A stretch of DNA of 64,000 nt from contig NC_057795.1 in the NCBI RefSeq assembly GCF_018294505.1, forward strand, positions 228,884,643-228,948,642, in the 5' to 3' direction. The first letter of the stretch is position 1, and each line of letters starts with the position of its first letter. The notes beneath the pieces were generated by a model. That model was not told the origin of the DNA. It was given only the letters and a program-made list of their open reading frames with translations, and searched no databases. Below, piece after piece: positions 22,862-34,482 of this stretch. This DNA is from Triticum aestivum (Eukaryota; Streptophyta; Magnoliopsida; Poales; Poaceae). Both the position numbers and the translations under genes were made by a program.

Positions 22862-24606
22862 TGTTGGGGAACGTTGCATGGAAAACAAAAAAATTCTACG
22901 CACCTGCAAGATCTATCCATGGAGATGCATAGCTACGAGAGGGGGAGAGCATCTACATCCATTGTAGATCACTAAGAGGAAGCGTTTATCATGCGGTTTG
23001 ATGTAGTCCTAATTTTCGTGATCCGGTCATGATCCAACCGATCTAGTGTTGAACGGACGTCACCTCCGAGTTTAGCACACGTGCGGCTCAATGATGTCTC
23101 CTTCTTATTGATCCAGCAAGCGAGAGAGGAGAATTAGATGGGATCACAACCAACACGACAGCGTGATGGTGATGGTGGTGGTGGAGCGGTGACAGCGCTT
23201 CGCTAAGCGTCGCCGGGAGAGGTGGTGGAACTACGGAGTAACGGGAGAGAGAAAGAGAGGAGCGCCAATGGCTTGGTCTATCCTCTTGGGGAGCCCCTCC
23301 CCTCTATATATAGGTGGAGGGGCATGGGAAACAGCCCCTCCCAGCCCTAGGGCGCAGCTAAGGGGGAGAGGACTTGGACTCCAAGTACAATCCTATTCCT
23401 ACTAGGACTCCTTCCTTTTTTGCCTTCCCTAGCCACATGGGCTTTTGAGGACTTGGTGCACCTTGCCCCAATAAGGCCAGGGCACCTCACCGCAGCCCAT
23501 GCTCGCCCTTGGGTCATGGTGAACCCACTTTTGGATTTCCGGACCCCTCCGGAATCCTCCAAAACCTTCTAGAAGCTTCCTGTTACAATACCGAAAAAAC
23601 TGTACCTTTTTCCAGAACCCAAAATATGACTTCCCATATATAAATATTTACGTCTCAACCATTTCGAGACTCCTCGTGACGTTAGGTATCTAATCCAGGA
23701 CTCCGAACAAAAGTTAGTTACCACTCATCAAATATCCCAATACTACTCTAGCGTCAACGAACGTTAAGCATGCGACCCTATGGGTTCGGGAATTATGTAG
23801 TCATGATCGAGACACCTCTCTGGTCAATAACCAATAGCAGGACCTGGATGCATGCATTGATTCCTACATATTCCACGAAGATCTTTTATCGGTTGAACCT
23901 TTATGACAACATACATAATTCCCTTTGTCTGTCGTTATGTTACTTGCCCGAGATTTGATCGTCGGTATCTATATACCTAGTTCAATCTCGTGACTGGCAA
24001 GTCTCTTTACTCGTTCCGTAATACATCATCTTGCAACTAACTCCTTAGTCTTTTTGCTTGCAACCTTCTTGTGAGGTGTATTACCGAGAGGGCCCAGAGA
24101 TACCTCTCCGATACGCAGAGTGACAAATCCCAATCTTGATTCACACCAACTCAACAGACATCTTCGAAGATACATGTAGAGCATCTTTATGATCACCCAG
24201 TTATATTCTGACATTTGATAGCACACGAGGTATTCCTCCGGTATCCGGGAGTTGCATGATCCCATGGTCGAAGGAACATGTATTTGACATTAAGAAAGGA
24301 GTAGCAAGAAACTGAACGATCATATGCTAAGCTAACGGTTGGGTCTTGTCCATCTCATCATTCTCCTAATGATGTGATCCCGTTATCAAATGACAACTCA
24401 TGTCTATGGTTAGAAAACCTTAACCATCTTTGATCAATGAGGTAGTCTAGTAAAGGCTCACTAGGGACACGGTATTTGTCTATGTATCCACACATGTATT
24501 TAAGTTTCTGGTCAATACAATTCTAGCATGAATAATAAACCTTTATCATGCTTAAGGAAATATAATAATAACCATTTATTATTGCCTCTAGGGAATATTT
24601 CCATCA
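22862..24606 (-). mobile_element. Copia A, 3' LTR (Angela/BARE-like)
   Basis: A 1,745-bp LTR bounded by TG and CA. On the minus strand it starts TGATGGAAATATTCCCTAGA and ends ACGTTCCCCAACA. The start resembles Angela/BARE1/WIS LTRs. A TATATATAG box lies near 23302-23312 (minus strand). Directly above 24606 the minus strand has the polypurine tract CAAGTGGGTGAC. The left flank CTAGG (22857-22861) is the expected 5-bp duplication, but its partner is not in the window. Confidence 0.88.
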
Positions 24607-25800
24607 GTCACCCACTTGCACTAGAGTCAATAATCTAGTTCACATCGCCATATGATTAACATACAAAGAGTTCATTAGAGTCAATAATATAGTTCACATT
24701 GCCATGTGATTAATACCCAGATAGTTTTAAGGTGTGATCATGTTTTGCTTGTGAGAGAGGTTTTTTAGTCAACGTGTGTGCAACATTTAGGTCTGTGTGT
24801 ACTTTGCAAATATCTATGTCTACACTGCTCTGCATAGAGCTACTCTAGCTAATTTATCCCATGTTCAATACGTATCCAGATTGAGACTCAGAGTCATCCA
24901 GATCAGTGTCAAAGCTTGCATCGACGTAACCCTTTACAATGAACTCTTTATCACCTCCATAACCAAGAAACATTTCCTTAGTCCTCTTTAGGTACTTAAG
25001 GATAATTTTGACCGTTGTCCAGTGATCCACACCTGGATCACTATTGTTCTCCCTTGCCAGACTCATGGCAAAGCACGCAACATGTCTGGTACATGGCATG
25101 GCATACTTTATAGAACATATGGCTGAGGCATAGGGAATGACTTTCATTCTCTCTCTATCTTCTGCCGTGGTTGGGCTTTGGGTCTTACTCAACTTCACAC
25201 CTTGAATACAGGCAAGAACCCTTTCTTTGACTGATCCATTTTGAACTCCTTCAAAACTTTGTCAAGGTATGTGCTTTGTGGAAGTCGTATTAAGCATATT
25301 GATCTATCTCTATAGGTTTTGATGCCCAAGATGTAAGTAGCTTCACTAAGGTCTTTCATTGAAAAATTCTTATTAAAGTATCCTTTTATGATATCCAGAA
25401 ATTCAATATCATTTTCAATCAGCAATATGCCATCCACATATAATATCAGAAATGCTACAGAGCTCCCACTCACTTTCTTGTAAATACAGGCTTCACCATA
25501 AGTCTGTATAAAACCATATGCTTTGATCACCTCATCAAAGCATATATTCCAACTCCGAGATGCTTGCACCAGTCCATAGATGGATCGCTGGAGCTTGCAC
25601 ACTTTGTTAGCACCTTTAGGATCGACAAAAACTTTCGATTGCATCATATACAACTCTTCCTCAAGAAACCCGTTAAGGAAGGCAAGTTTTTGGCATCCAT
25701 TAGCCAAATTTCATAATAAAAAATGCGGCAATTGCTAACATGATTCGGACAGACTTAAGCATCACTACAGGTGAGAAAGTATCATCCTAATCAACCCCTT
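24607..25800 (-). pseudogene. Copia A pol, RT C-terminal and RNase H part
   Basis: Minus strand. From 25800 down: a degenerate FSPVVMLKSVRIMLAIAA stretch, then RT with AFLNGFLEEELYMMQ, QRSIYGLVQASRSWN and YVDGILLIE (Copia normally has YVDD; Gly replaces Asp here). At 25198-24854 follows RNase H with VDASFDTDLDDSESQSGY. The RNase H C-terminal half is deleted: the frame jumps to 3' non-coding sequence at about 24850. A ~57-bp step duplication with AGAGTCAATAAT lies at 24628-24717. The upstream part of the gene is at 43207-44775, beyond the CACTA-like insertion. Inactive. Confidence 0.85.
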
Positions 25801-25849
25801 CACTACTGCAGGATGCTACTAACGCGACACTACGATCATAGACCCTTTG
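25801..25849 (+). repeat. CACTA-like terminus, end 1
   Basis: CACTACTGCAGGATGCTAC, then CTAACGCGACACTACGATC and GACCCTTTGACGAAACTG. Matches 17964-18012 in inverted orientation with a few changes. Confidence 0.88.
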
Positions 25850-25944
25850 ACGAAACTGTGTGCAATGCAATAATCGCAAACAGTGGTGTAAAAAACTGTC
25901 AACAAAGGTGCAAAACATTTGCGATGACGGATGCATCAAACACA

Positions 25945-26235
25945 ATTCAGATTTTGGTTGCGTGTGCGATGCAGGGCATACGATTCAGTTAAATTAACTG
26001 TTTGCGATGAGGAGGAACAAAAGAAATGGGCTGCCAAATGAAGGTGTGTGCGATATACAGCATACGCTTCACTCGGATGAACTGTTTGCGATTAGGAAAC
26101 ACAAAAGAAACGGTCAGCCAGATCAAGGTGTGTGCGATATACGACATGCAGTTCACTCAGATGTATTGTTTGCGTTGAGACAATAGAACAGAAATGGTTC
26201 AATATAACAAGATGTGTGTGATACGCGGCAAACAT
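25945..26235 (+). repeat. Subterminal ~84-bp repeats, about 3 copies
   Basis: GCCAAATGAAGGTGTGTGCG at 26033 and GCCAGATCAAGGTGTGTGCG at 26117 (period 84), with a weaker third copy near 26200. Each holds TGTGTGCGATATAC and TTTGCGAT. Confidence 0.82.
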
Positions 26236-26370
26236 GTCTGTAATCAGAAATGTGTCCGAAGACCGATAGTAACACAGACAATTGCTTCTAATAAGACGTA
26301 TGTGATATGCTCTGTCTACACAACATCTATTGTCCATTGGTGGATGGGGGGTCATCCGGATACGCCACAA

Positions 26371-26501
26371 GGATGCAAAGAGGCATCCTATATCAGCAAG
26401 GACTAGCTGTTGCACCAGTAGCTCATGTAAGAGAACTCTCAAGTTAAGTGTGCTCAGGCTGGAGCATCCATCAGATGGGTGACTGGATATGAAGTTGTGT
26501 C
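26371..26501 (+). ncRNA. 5S rRNA-like segment (possible Cassandra-type LTR or 5S-derived SINE)
   Basis: Starts GGATGC like plant 5S rRNA. The core at 26433-26500 has GAACTCTCAAGTTAAG, TGTGCT and then, after about 20 bases, GATGGGTGAC and GAAGT, in the order and near the spacing of the 5S internal RNA polymerase III promoter (plant 5S has GAACTCCGAAGTTAAGCG and GGATGGGTGACC). The 5' third is poorly conserved, so it is not a functional 5S gene. Cassandra LTRs and SINE3 elements are known to carry such 5S segments. I could not fix LTR ends or a target duplication. The left copy lacks it. Confidence 0.5.
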
Positions 26502-26504
26502 AAT

Positions 26505-26581
26505 GTTAAATTAACTGATAGGATGGGTCATATCTGTCAAATTAAATGACTGATATGACCCATCCCATGAGTTAATTTAAC
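26505..26581. repeat. Long imperfect hairpin next to the 5S-like segment
   Basis: Arms GTTAAATTAACT (26505-26516) and GGATGGGTCATATC (26521-26534) pair exactly with GATATGACCCATCC (26552-26565) and AGTTAATTTAAC (26570-26581): 12 + 14 base pairs with one 4x4 internal loop and a 17-base loop. Confidence 0.85.
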
Positions 26582-26879
26582 CTAGAGGTCCTTGTTTTTT
26601 ATTTTTATTTCATTTTGTAACACATGTTAAAGAAGGTCTACCACATTCCTTTTTGACAATGTGTATACGTGGCATACAGTTGATGTAGCCGACCTGTTTG
26701 TGATGGAATAAGCCGTGTGTGTTGTGGGCAAACGCTTGCTAGTGTACAACCGTCTGCTATTGATGAATTCATCACCGACGGGTTCCCTAGTGTGGTCCGT
26801 GTTCATCTCATCACCATCTACTTCTTGTGCTAGCTCGGTGTTCCTCATATGCTAAGTTTCCATTAGTTGATGGTGTTTT

Positions 26880-27710
26880 ATGAACACGCCACCATTTCCC
26901 ACCATTTCCTCACCTGTTTCCCGCCACCCAGCGATATTGCGCATAAACCTAGGTGCGGCGCATCGCACGGATGCAACAAGCATAGCCTGTAGCACATCCA
27001 CCTTTTCCAAGCATGCCAACCCACCAAAGCGTTGTCTCTGTCATCAACCTCTCGACGAGGAAAACCAGAAGGCGACACGACCCGTCGAGGCCGCGGCGCT
27101 CCCAGGCAACGTGATGGATGACGCTGTGATGCGCGTCATCGCCAGGGTTGAGCAGACCCTTAACGCATGGCGCTTCAGCGCCGCCGGTCAAGATAGGAAT
27201 GTGAGCGTCGAGAGGCTGCAGCTCGCCGCACAACATGATCGATGGCGCGCAGCAGAGCAAGCTAGGCGTGGCCGCGCTGATAGGCTACAGCTCGCCACAC
27301 GGTGAGACTGTTGGAGAACCGTAGAGTGAGAGGTGCGGCGTGCCGCACAACAAGAGTGTCGTAGCTGGGTACACGTCCCGTCAGTTCCCCCATTCCTCGC
27401 CAGGAGTGGGCACAAATCCTCTGTGCAGTACTTGCACCAGAGGCCAGACACGCTGTACACCAGACGCCCGCCACGCCATTCACATGGGTCGCATCGTTCG
27501 CCTTGTCCGCAGCCCCCTCGATGCCAACGCGCTGCTCGGTAGGCTCGATCACCGACAGTAGAGGAACATGGCCATCACATCCTCAAGGTGGTGATCTCCG
27601 ACGAAATAGCCAATTTGGAGCTCGAGATCACGCTCAGATGTACCACAAGCGTGTCGACCGCTTGGACAAACGCCTAAACGAGTTCAGGCAGAGCCAAGAG
27701 CTACCATAGC
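26880..27710 (+). pseudogene. ORFa, unknown protein, right copy
   Basis: Starts ATG 26880 (MNTPPFPTISSPVSRHPA) and is open to 27305, covering LDEENQ, MDDAVMRVIARVEQTLNAWR and VERLQLAAQHDRWRAAEQA. After an early TGA the C-terminal half is spread over all three frames by small indels; the last block (27503-27709) keeps QMYHKRVDRLDKRLNEF before a stop. That shows the protein originally ended with a basic helical tail absent from the open part of the left copy. Full length was probably about 270 residues. Helical, Arg/Gln/Ala-rich, no family recognised. Confidence 0.5.
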
Positions 27711-28063
27711 CAAGGGCTGCTGGTCATGGTCTCATGGACGCGTTTTATTTTGTTGAGTCATTTCAACGTGGATAGCTATGTATTCATAGCAATCATAGTA
27801 TTGCTCTATTTCAATGTGTGTACTCTGTTTTCCGTTCTTATGTGTTCTGTTTCAATGTGTGTTTATACGCTTTCCTTTCTGTATATGTCGATGATAACAG
27901 ATAGATTCAAATTAGTATACAAAAATAGATAGAAAATTGAATTCGTAACATATATAAAATTAATTGTTCATTAGTTCATCACAGAATATATATATATATC
28001 ATCACATATACATGATGATACTTAACTGCTAGGTACAATGCATAAAATTGAAAAGGAACAATA

Positions 28064-28678
28064 CTAAAAGTAATAATCCCTACTGTGGTCAGTATTCCAG
28101 CAGCCCCTCACCAGCAGCTCCCTGGTGCATGGCATCTTCCCAGGGTGGAGGCAGTACTCCGCCTCCTCCTCCTCGCAGCGCTTGACGTACCAAACTGCCT
28201 CTTGCAGGCAGACGAGCGCGAACGATCTTGCCATTTCGTTGGGCGCACATTGAAGCTCCTCATCGGTGGCACGTTGGAGCTTATCGGCCCAGCTCCACGC
28301 AGCGGCGAGGCGCCTAGCGCCTTTGGCCTTCCTTGCAAAGTACCTATCTTCGTACACCTCCTCCACACGATGACGTGCCTGCCCCCAAAGCTCCGCCGCC
28401 TCCTTTTTCCAGGCGGCATCACAGGCTTCATAGGCCGCCTAGTACCTGGCATCCTTCTCCGCCATCTCCTTCTTGAAAGTCACTTGCCTGGCTTTCTCAG
28501 CCGGTGGTAGTGACTTTCAAAGAAAAAGATCGTACTAGCCCCAAAACTAATCAAAAGTTGGGGGGTCCGGCGCAACCTCGTCCAGCAGTGCGTAGGGGTC
28601 CTCATCACTGCTCTTCGAGTGAACGTCCTCGGGGGGCATCGACTCCTCGTTGGCGCATGGGCAGACTGGCGACACCAT
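28064..28678 (-). pseudogene. ORFb, WADKLQ-motif protein, right copy
   Basis: Minus strand, start ATG at 28678 (MVSPVCPCANEESMPPEDV), then an acidic Ser/Asp/Glu segment. Three stops fall around PTFD, FWG and the following residues. From 28366 to 28064 the frame is open: MEEVYEDRYFARKAKG, WSWADKLQRATDEELQ, PNEMARSFALV, YVKRCEEEEAEYCL and CTRELLVRGCWN. This copy best shows both true ends of the protein (about 200 residues). Upstream (higher coordinates) lie a GA-rich tract (28690-28716) and a TATA-like TAAATA at 28765, then array A. Confidence 0.55.
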
Positions 28679-29039
28679 GGCAGAGATCTGAGAGAGGGAG
28701 AGAGAGAGGGCGAGCAAGGGGAGGATGTAGATGAGAATGTAGGCGGGATGACGTGAGCAAGGTAGTATTTATTGGCGGTCGGAATCTAGATCGACGGGAA
28801 CAGTACACACACCGGACGCCGGAATTTACTATAGTTTCAATTACACATGATTCTCGCAGCAAAATCCATGTGTGAACATAATAGCCAATGGTTCCCAATG
28901 CAGAACCGTGTCTGATTCATAACGACCGCCACTCATCTTCCAAACCTAGAGGCGCGAAATAGAGTGCCAATCGTGTGGGGGCTGTTGTCTTGCCTGATTT
29001 CACATTTTCTTTTTTGAACACCAGATATTTGCATCATCT

Positions 29040-31730
29040 GATGATTTTTAACTCGCACACAAGTACACGAATATGATTTTTCAAACCGTTATGGTTAGCC
29101 GTGGCATGTAGATGTAGTTCAAATTTGAATTACGGTCATTGAATGGCTAGAAAATCACTTAAATGTCTTCAAAAGGTCAAATGACCCCTGAAATTTTCCA
29201 AATTTTCACATGACAGTTGTATTAGTGCACGTTACACGTTGAAAAATAATTTGAAGGCCGTAAGAGGAGGCTATCTCTCGTTCGTCATCAAACATGCATT
29301 GTTCCCTCTCGAAACCACGAGCCTTCTAGTGAGTTGCTACTGTTTTTGCGGGGTGTGTGTCCAAACTTTCGTCAAAGAGGACAAATTTTTTTCAACATCA
29401 TCTTGGTTGCATGACATTACATCAAGCAAGGTTTCATGTTTTTCTGATCATTTTTTATTTTTTTTTGGAATTAAAATGCCATGGCACTCCATGCATGTGT
29501 CCATGCCATGAGACCAATATGTTTGAAAATTCCTTCTAATTTACTGCACATCGAATTAACTCACATACAAGTACACAAATATGGTTTTTCAAACTGTTAT
29601 GGTTAGCCGTTGCATGTAGATGTAGTTCAAATTTTAATTACGGTCATTGAATGGCTAGAAAATCACTTAAATGTCTTCAAAAGGTCAAATGACCCCTGAA
29701 ATTTTCCAAATTTTCACATGACAGTTGTATTAGTGCATGTTACACGTAGAAAATTTGAAGGCCGTAATAGGAAGCTATCTCCCGTTTGTCATCAAACATG
29801 CATTGATCCCTCTCGGAACCACGAGCCTTCTAGTGAGTTGCTCTGGTTTGTGAGGGGTGTGTGTGTCCAAACTTTTGTCAAATAGACCAATTTTTTTACT
29901 ACATCATCTTGGTGGCATGACAATACATCAAGTAAGGTTTCATGTTTTTCTAATCATTTTTTAGTTTTTTGGAATGAAAATTTCATGGCACTCCATGAAC
30001 GTGTCCATGCCGTAAAATTCCTTCTAACTTACTGCACATGGAATTAACTCGCACACAAGTACACAAATATGATTTTTCAAACCGTTATGGTTAGCCGTTG
30101 CATGTACATGTAGTTCTAATTTGAATTACGGTCAGTAAATGGCTAGAAAATCAGTTAAATGTCTTCAAAAGGTCAAATGACCCTAGAAATTTTCCAAATT
30201 TTCACATGACAATTGTATTAGTGCACGTTACACGTAGAAAAAATTTGAAGGCCGTAAGAGGAAGCTATCTCCCGTTCGTCATCAAACATGCATTGTTCCC
30301 TCTCAGAACCACGAGCCTTCTAGTGAGTTGCTCCGGTTTGTGAGGGGTGTGTGTCCAAACTTTCGTAAAACGGGCCAATTGTTTTACCACATCATCTTGG
30401 TGGCATGACATTACATCAAGCTATTTTTCTTATCACTTTTTATTTTTTTGGAACTAAATTGCCATGGCACTCCATGCATGTGTCTATGCCGTGAGACCAA
30501 TATGTTTGAAAATTCCTTCTAATTTACTGCACATGGAATTAACTCGCACGCAAGTGCACAAATATGATTTTCCAAACCGTTGTGGTTAGTCATTGCATGT
30601 ACATGTAGTTCTAATTTGAAATACGGTCATTAAATGGCTAGAAAATCACTTAAATGTCTTCAAAATGTCAAATGACCCCGAAAATTTTCCAAATTTTCAC
30701 ATGACAGTTGTATTAGTGCACGTTACACGTTAAAAAATAATTTGAAGGCCGTAAGAGGAGGATATCTCTCGTTCGTCATCAAACATGCATTGTTCCCTCA
30801 CGAAACCACGAGCCTTCTAGTGAGTTGCTACGGTTTCTACGGGGTGTGTGTCCAAACTTTCATCAAACAGGACAATTTTTTTACCACATCATCTTGGTGG
30901 CATGACATTACATCAAGCAAGGTTTCATGTTTTTATGATCATTTTTTTTGGAATTAAAATGCCATGGCACTCCATGCATGTGTCCATGCCGTGAGACCAA
31001 TATGTTTGAAAATTACTTTTAATTTGATGCACATGGAATTAACTCACACACAAGTACACAAATATGATTTTTCAAACCGTTATGGTTAGCCGTTGCATGT
31101 ACATGTAGTTCTAATTTGAATTACGGTCATTAATGGCTAGAAAATCACTTAAATATCTTCAAATGGTCAACTGACCCCTGATATTTTCCAATTTTTCACA
31201 TGATAGTTGTTTTAGTGCGTTACATGGAGAAACAATTTGAAGGCCGTAAGAGGTAGCTATCTTCCGTTTGTCATCAAACATGCATTGTTCCCTCTCGAAA
31301 CCACGAGCCTTCTTGTGAGTTGCTCCGGTTTGTGAGGGGTGTGTGTCCAAACTTTCGTCAAACATGCCAAATTTTTTACCACATCATCTTGGTGGCATGA
31401 CATTACATCAACCAAGGTTTCATGTGTTTCTGATATTTTTTTTTAATTTTTTGGAATTTAAATGCCATGGCACTCCACGCTTAATTGTGGCATAGTCGTG
31501 AGACCAATATGTTTGAAATTCCATCCAATTTACTGCACATGGAATTAAATCGCACACAAGTACACAAAATATGACTTTAAAACCATTATGGTTAGCTATT
31601 GCATGTACATGTAGTTCAAACTTCAATTACGGTCATTAAATGGCTAGAAAATCACTTAAATGTCTTAAAAGGTCAAATGACCCCTGAAATTTTCCAAAAT
31701 TTGACATGAGAGTTCTATTAGTACTAGAAA
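29040..31730 (+). repeat. Array A, about 5.4 units of ~500 bp
   Basis: Inverse-oriented anchors (TGAATGGCTAGAAAATCACT type) near 29137, 29643, 30137, 30630, 31128 and 31636; ACCACATCATCTTGGTGGC near 29896, 30384, 30878 and 31377. The period is 488-506 bp. It fills the space between divergent ORFb and ORFc. Confidence 0.87.
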
Positions 31731-31968
31731 TTTTCTCGTACATTTAAGACACTATTCGTTGCCACTTTACTCTGAATTCGTCTTTCACAGCTATTAAAAA
31801 ATATCTACAACATCACACACAGCTGTTTTCTAGGTATCGTTTGCGATGAAAATTTCTGGGTCTATTGAAGTCTTCCTCCTTAAGCTTTACCGGCTCGTCT
31901 ACTCCAGTGCCGGCAACCCCCGAATCTACAAACCCCGATCCCCATTCCCACACCCCCTTCTTGCAAAG

Positions 31969-32662
31969 ATGATGCCGTGGAAACACTTCGTGAAGGCCCG
32001 TACGATGGTCGTGTCCCCCCCGGAGCGTCGTCGCCTACGCCGAGAGCGCGGCCGCCTACGCCAAGAGTGCCACCGCATCCGCATTGAGTGCGGTCGCTTC
32101 TGCTGAGAGGGCGTCTGCGACAGCCAATAGGGCAGCTGTAGCAGCCAAGACTGCTGCAACTTTTGCTGCGATGGCGGCTGCAAACACCAAGAGCGCTCGA
32201 GCTGCCATCCATGCCACCGATGTCGCCCTATCCCAGGTCGAGGCCATCCACGCCAAGATATTCCAGGCCACCTTGGAATCCAGCATGCAACCCACATCCG
32301 AAAAGGCGGCAGTGGCCATGGAGCACCTGCTTCCTCATGAGGTCCTCGAGCAGGAGCTGGAGATGCGGGAGGTGGCGGAGACCGAGGAGCGCTGGGGGGA
32401 GGAGTTGCATGTGGCCCAAGTTGAGGTAGAGAAGAGTCTGTCCGTCAAGGAATCAGCGGTGGAGTACCAACGAGAGCTCTGGCGCAACAACTACTAGGAG
32501 TACTATAACCTTGAGGGCGGAGCCGAGGACGAGGACGAGGACGCGGTCGACTTTAGCAGGGGGACGCAGAGTCCACCAACGGCGGCATGTCGCCAGGACA
32601 AGTCATCGACGTCTCATCTCACAACGGCGATGCATAGGTCGGCGCGGCGGCGCATTTGTTAA
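31969..32662 (+). pseudogene. ORFc, Ala-rich coiled-coil protein, right copy
   Basis: Starts MMPWKHFVKARTMVVSPP, then a frameshift near 32025. The Ala-rich predicted coiled coil resumes at 32084 (SAVASAERASATANRAAV) and runs to 32497 through MEHLLPHEVLEQELEMREV and VEVEKSLSVKESAVEYQREL. A stop follows WRNNY, and a further frameshift before a C-terminus like the other copies (CRQDKSSTSHL). A TCTATTGAAGTC box in place of the TATTTAAG box lies near 31859. It confirms that the stops in the other two copies are secondary, since each is broken at a different place. Confidence 0.57.
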
Positions 32663-33563
32663 AATTATTCATACTTAGGCTTTGTTTTTAATGCTGGTCT
32701 TTTTTTAGAGCAATGTTTAGGTCAACTAGCTCTATTTAATTACTAAAATTTCTCGATTTAGTAAGTCTGGCATGTGTGTTGTACGCTCTTTTGTGTTCCC
32801 AAATTAGCAAGCGATTTTAAATTATGCAATGACGTACCCAAGGAAATTTCCACCAAAATTTGAATTATCGAACTCATCCCATGCGCGTTAAGCAGAAGAA
32901 TCGTTTGTGATGCACACTATCATTCAAAGTGAATGGTGTCCGGTGGCACTGCGCACAATGTTTCCCTCCCCATTTCGAAATTTTTGGCCTACCGCCGAAA
33001 TATCTACCCTCCCTCCTTCCCCATCCCCTTGTCTCCTCGACCACAAGTCACGTTTCCCCTGTTTCCCCCTTCCTTCCTTCCTTCCTTCTTAAGCTATAGC
33101 CGCTTCCTCGCTCTCGCCGTCTCGCATCCTACCGCCGGGGTCACCATGGTCTTCTTCAAAGACCTCTCCAGCGGTTCCTCTGATGACGACGACTCCTTCA
33201 CCACCCGAGTATGCCTCTCTTCTCTCTCTCGGGCTATGACTTGGAATGAAGGATTTTACCTGGCGGTCGATTTGAGTCATTTCTTCCTCTTGTAATTCCC
33301 TAGGACCATCAGTTGCAATGAATGGAGTGGGGTGGCTGAAGATCTATTTGCTTGTTGTCACCATCAATCTCCATGCGTGAAGCTAGTTGCGTTTGAATCT
33401 GTGGACAGTGGGAAGAAGTTTCTAGCATGTGCAGAGAAGGTTAGACACTCTTTCCTTGTTACAAATCATTTGTTAGATGTGATTCAGACATTGTCACGGT
33501 CCCAACCCATTCATACCACACCTTCAAGCAAACGCATCCTAAGACAGTGTCACAGTTTGTACC

Positions 33564-34482
33564 TGATAGAGGCACATGTGTCCCGTCTTTCGATGAGATG
33601 GTGATTACCGTTTAGGAGGATTAGACTTTGACGATCCGACTACATCCGTGTGAGGACGTCGCGCCTTAGCAATCGCTAAACCGACTCTGAGAGGTTACTG
33701 ACCACGTCGGAGCTCGATCAACCTGACCACAAGGGTATATTTCCTACGAGCAAACGAAGAACAAGCAAGAAACTAAGATTGCAATCTGGATATTGCGAAT
33801 ATAAGATGAAAGCTTTATTGATCAAGATGGGGTTCTGTGACATCTTGGTCTGGTCGTTGAACACAAACGAAGTACATGAAGTTGCAGCTATGGCGAACTT
33901 TTAATCTAAACAAAACTCAAAGTCTAAACGGTGCCCGAAAGGCTGTATATATGGAGGAAGAGGGGGGAATTTCGTGGCCCTTGGTGGAGGGGTCCGAAAC
34001 CAACCCTATCTCTTGTTTCCCCACACATACGGACTCTAAAAATAGCCTATACTTATGTATTTCAAAATTACATGGGCCTAGCCCAATAAAAAGGTGACAC
34101 ACCACCTAGAATAGCCTTTGGATGAAATTTATGAAGTGGCATCTTGTATATTTCGTCCAAGGCTTCATGCACTCATTATGGTGGCTTCAAAGTCCTGAAA
34201 TCATCACTTGTAACTCCGTTCTTGTTCTCCTTGCACATGCCATGATCTCCATGCTTGGTATTGCTCCAGTGTTCATCCCACTTATCCATGCCAGGCCCTT
34301 CATTTGTAAGCAAAACCAATGTATCCAATTTAGGCAGCATCATATTCTCATGAACATTAGAATAATTACCAAGAAACGAAAGTACCTGATAATTTAATTG
34401 GTGTGCGCGAGCTCTAGTAATTGGTCCAGTATATGTAGCAGTAGGGGCTGTGGGTGTAACAATGGTATTGATGTCCTCATCA
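33564..34482 (-). mobile_element. Gypsy 3' LTR
   Basis: 919 bp, TG...CA. Its upstream edge (minus strand) is at 34482, TGATGAGGACATCAATACC, and it ends CCTCTATCA at 33564. The pol reading frame continues 307 bp into it, ending at a TAA/TGA-type stop at 34176-34178. Confidence 0.9.

Noticed and set aside
18012..25801. One element between the CACTACTGC ends at 18012 and 25801
   Set aside because: The ends face outward, not inward, and the sequence between is array B and Copia A.
26371..26501. A functional 5S rRNA gene
   Set aside because: Only the internal control blocks match; the 5' third and the terminator region do not, and there is a single copy.
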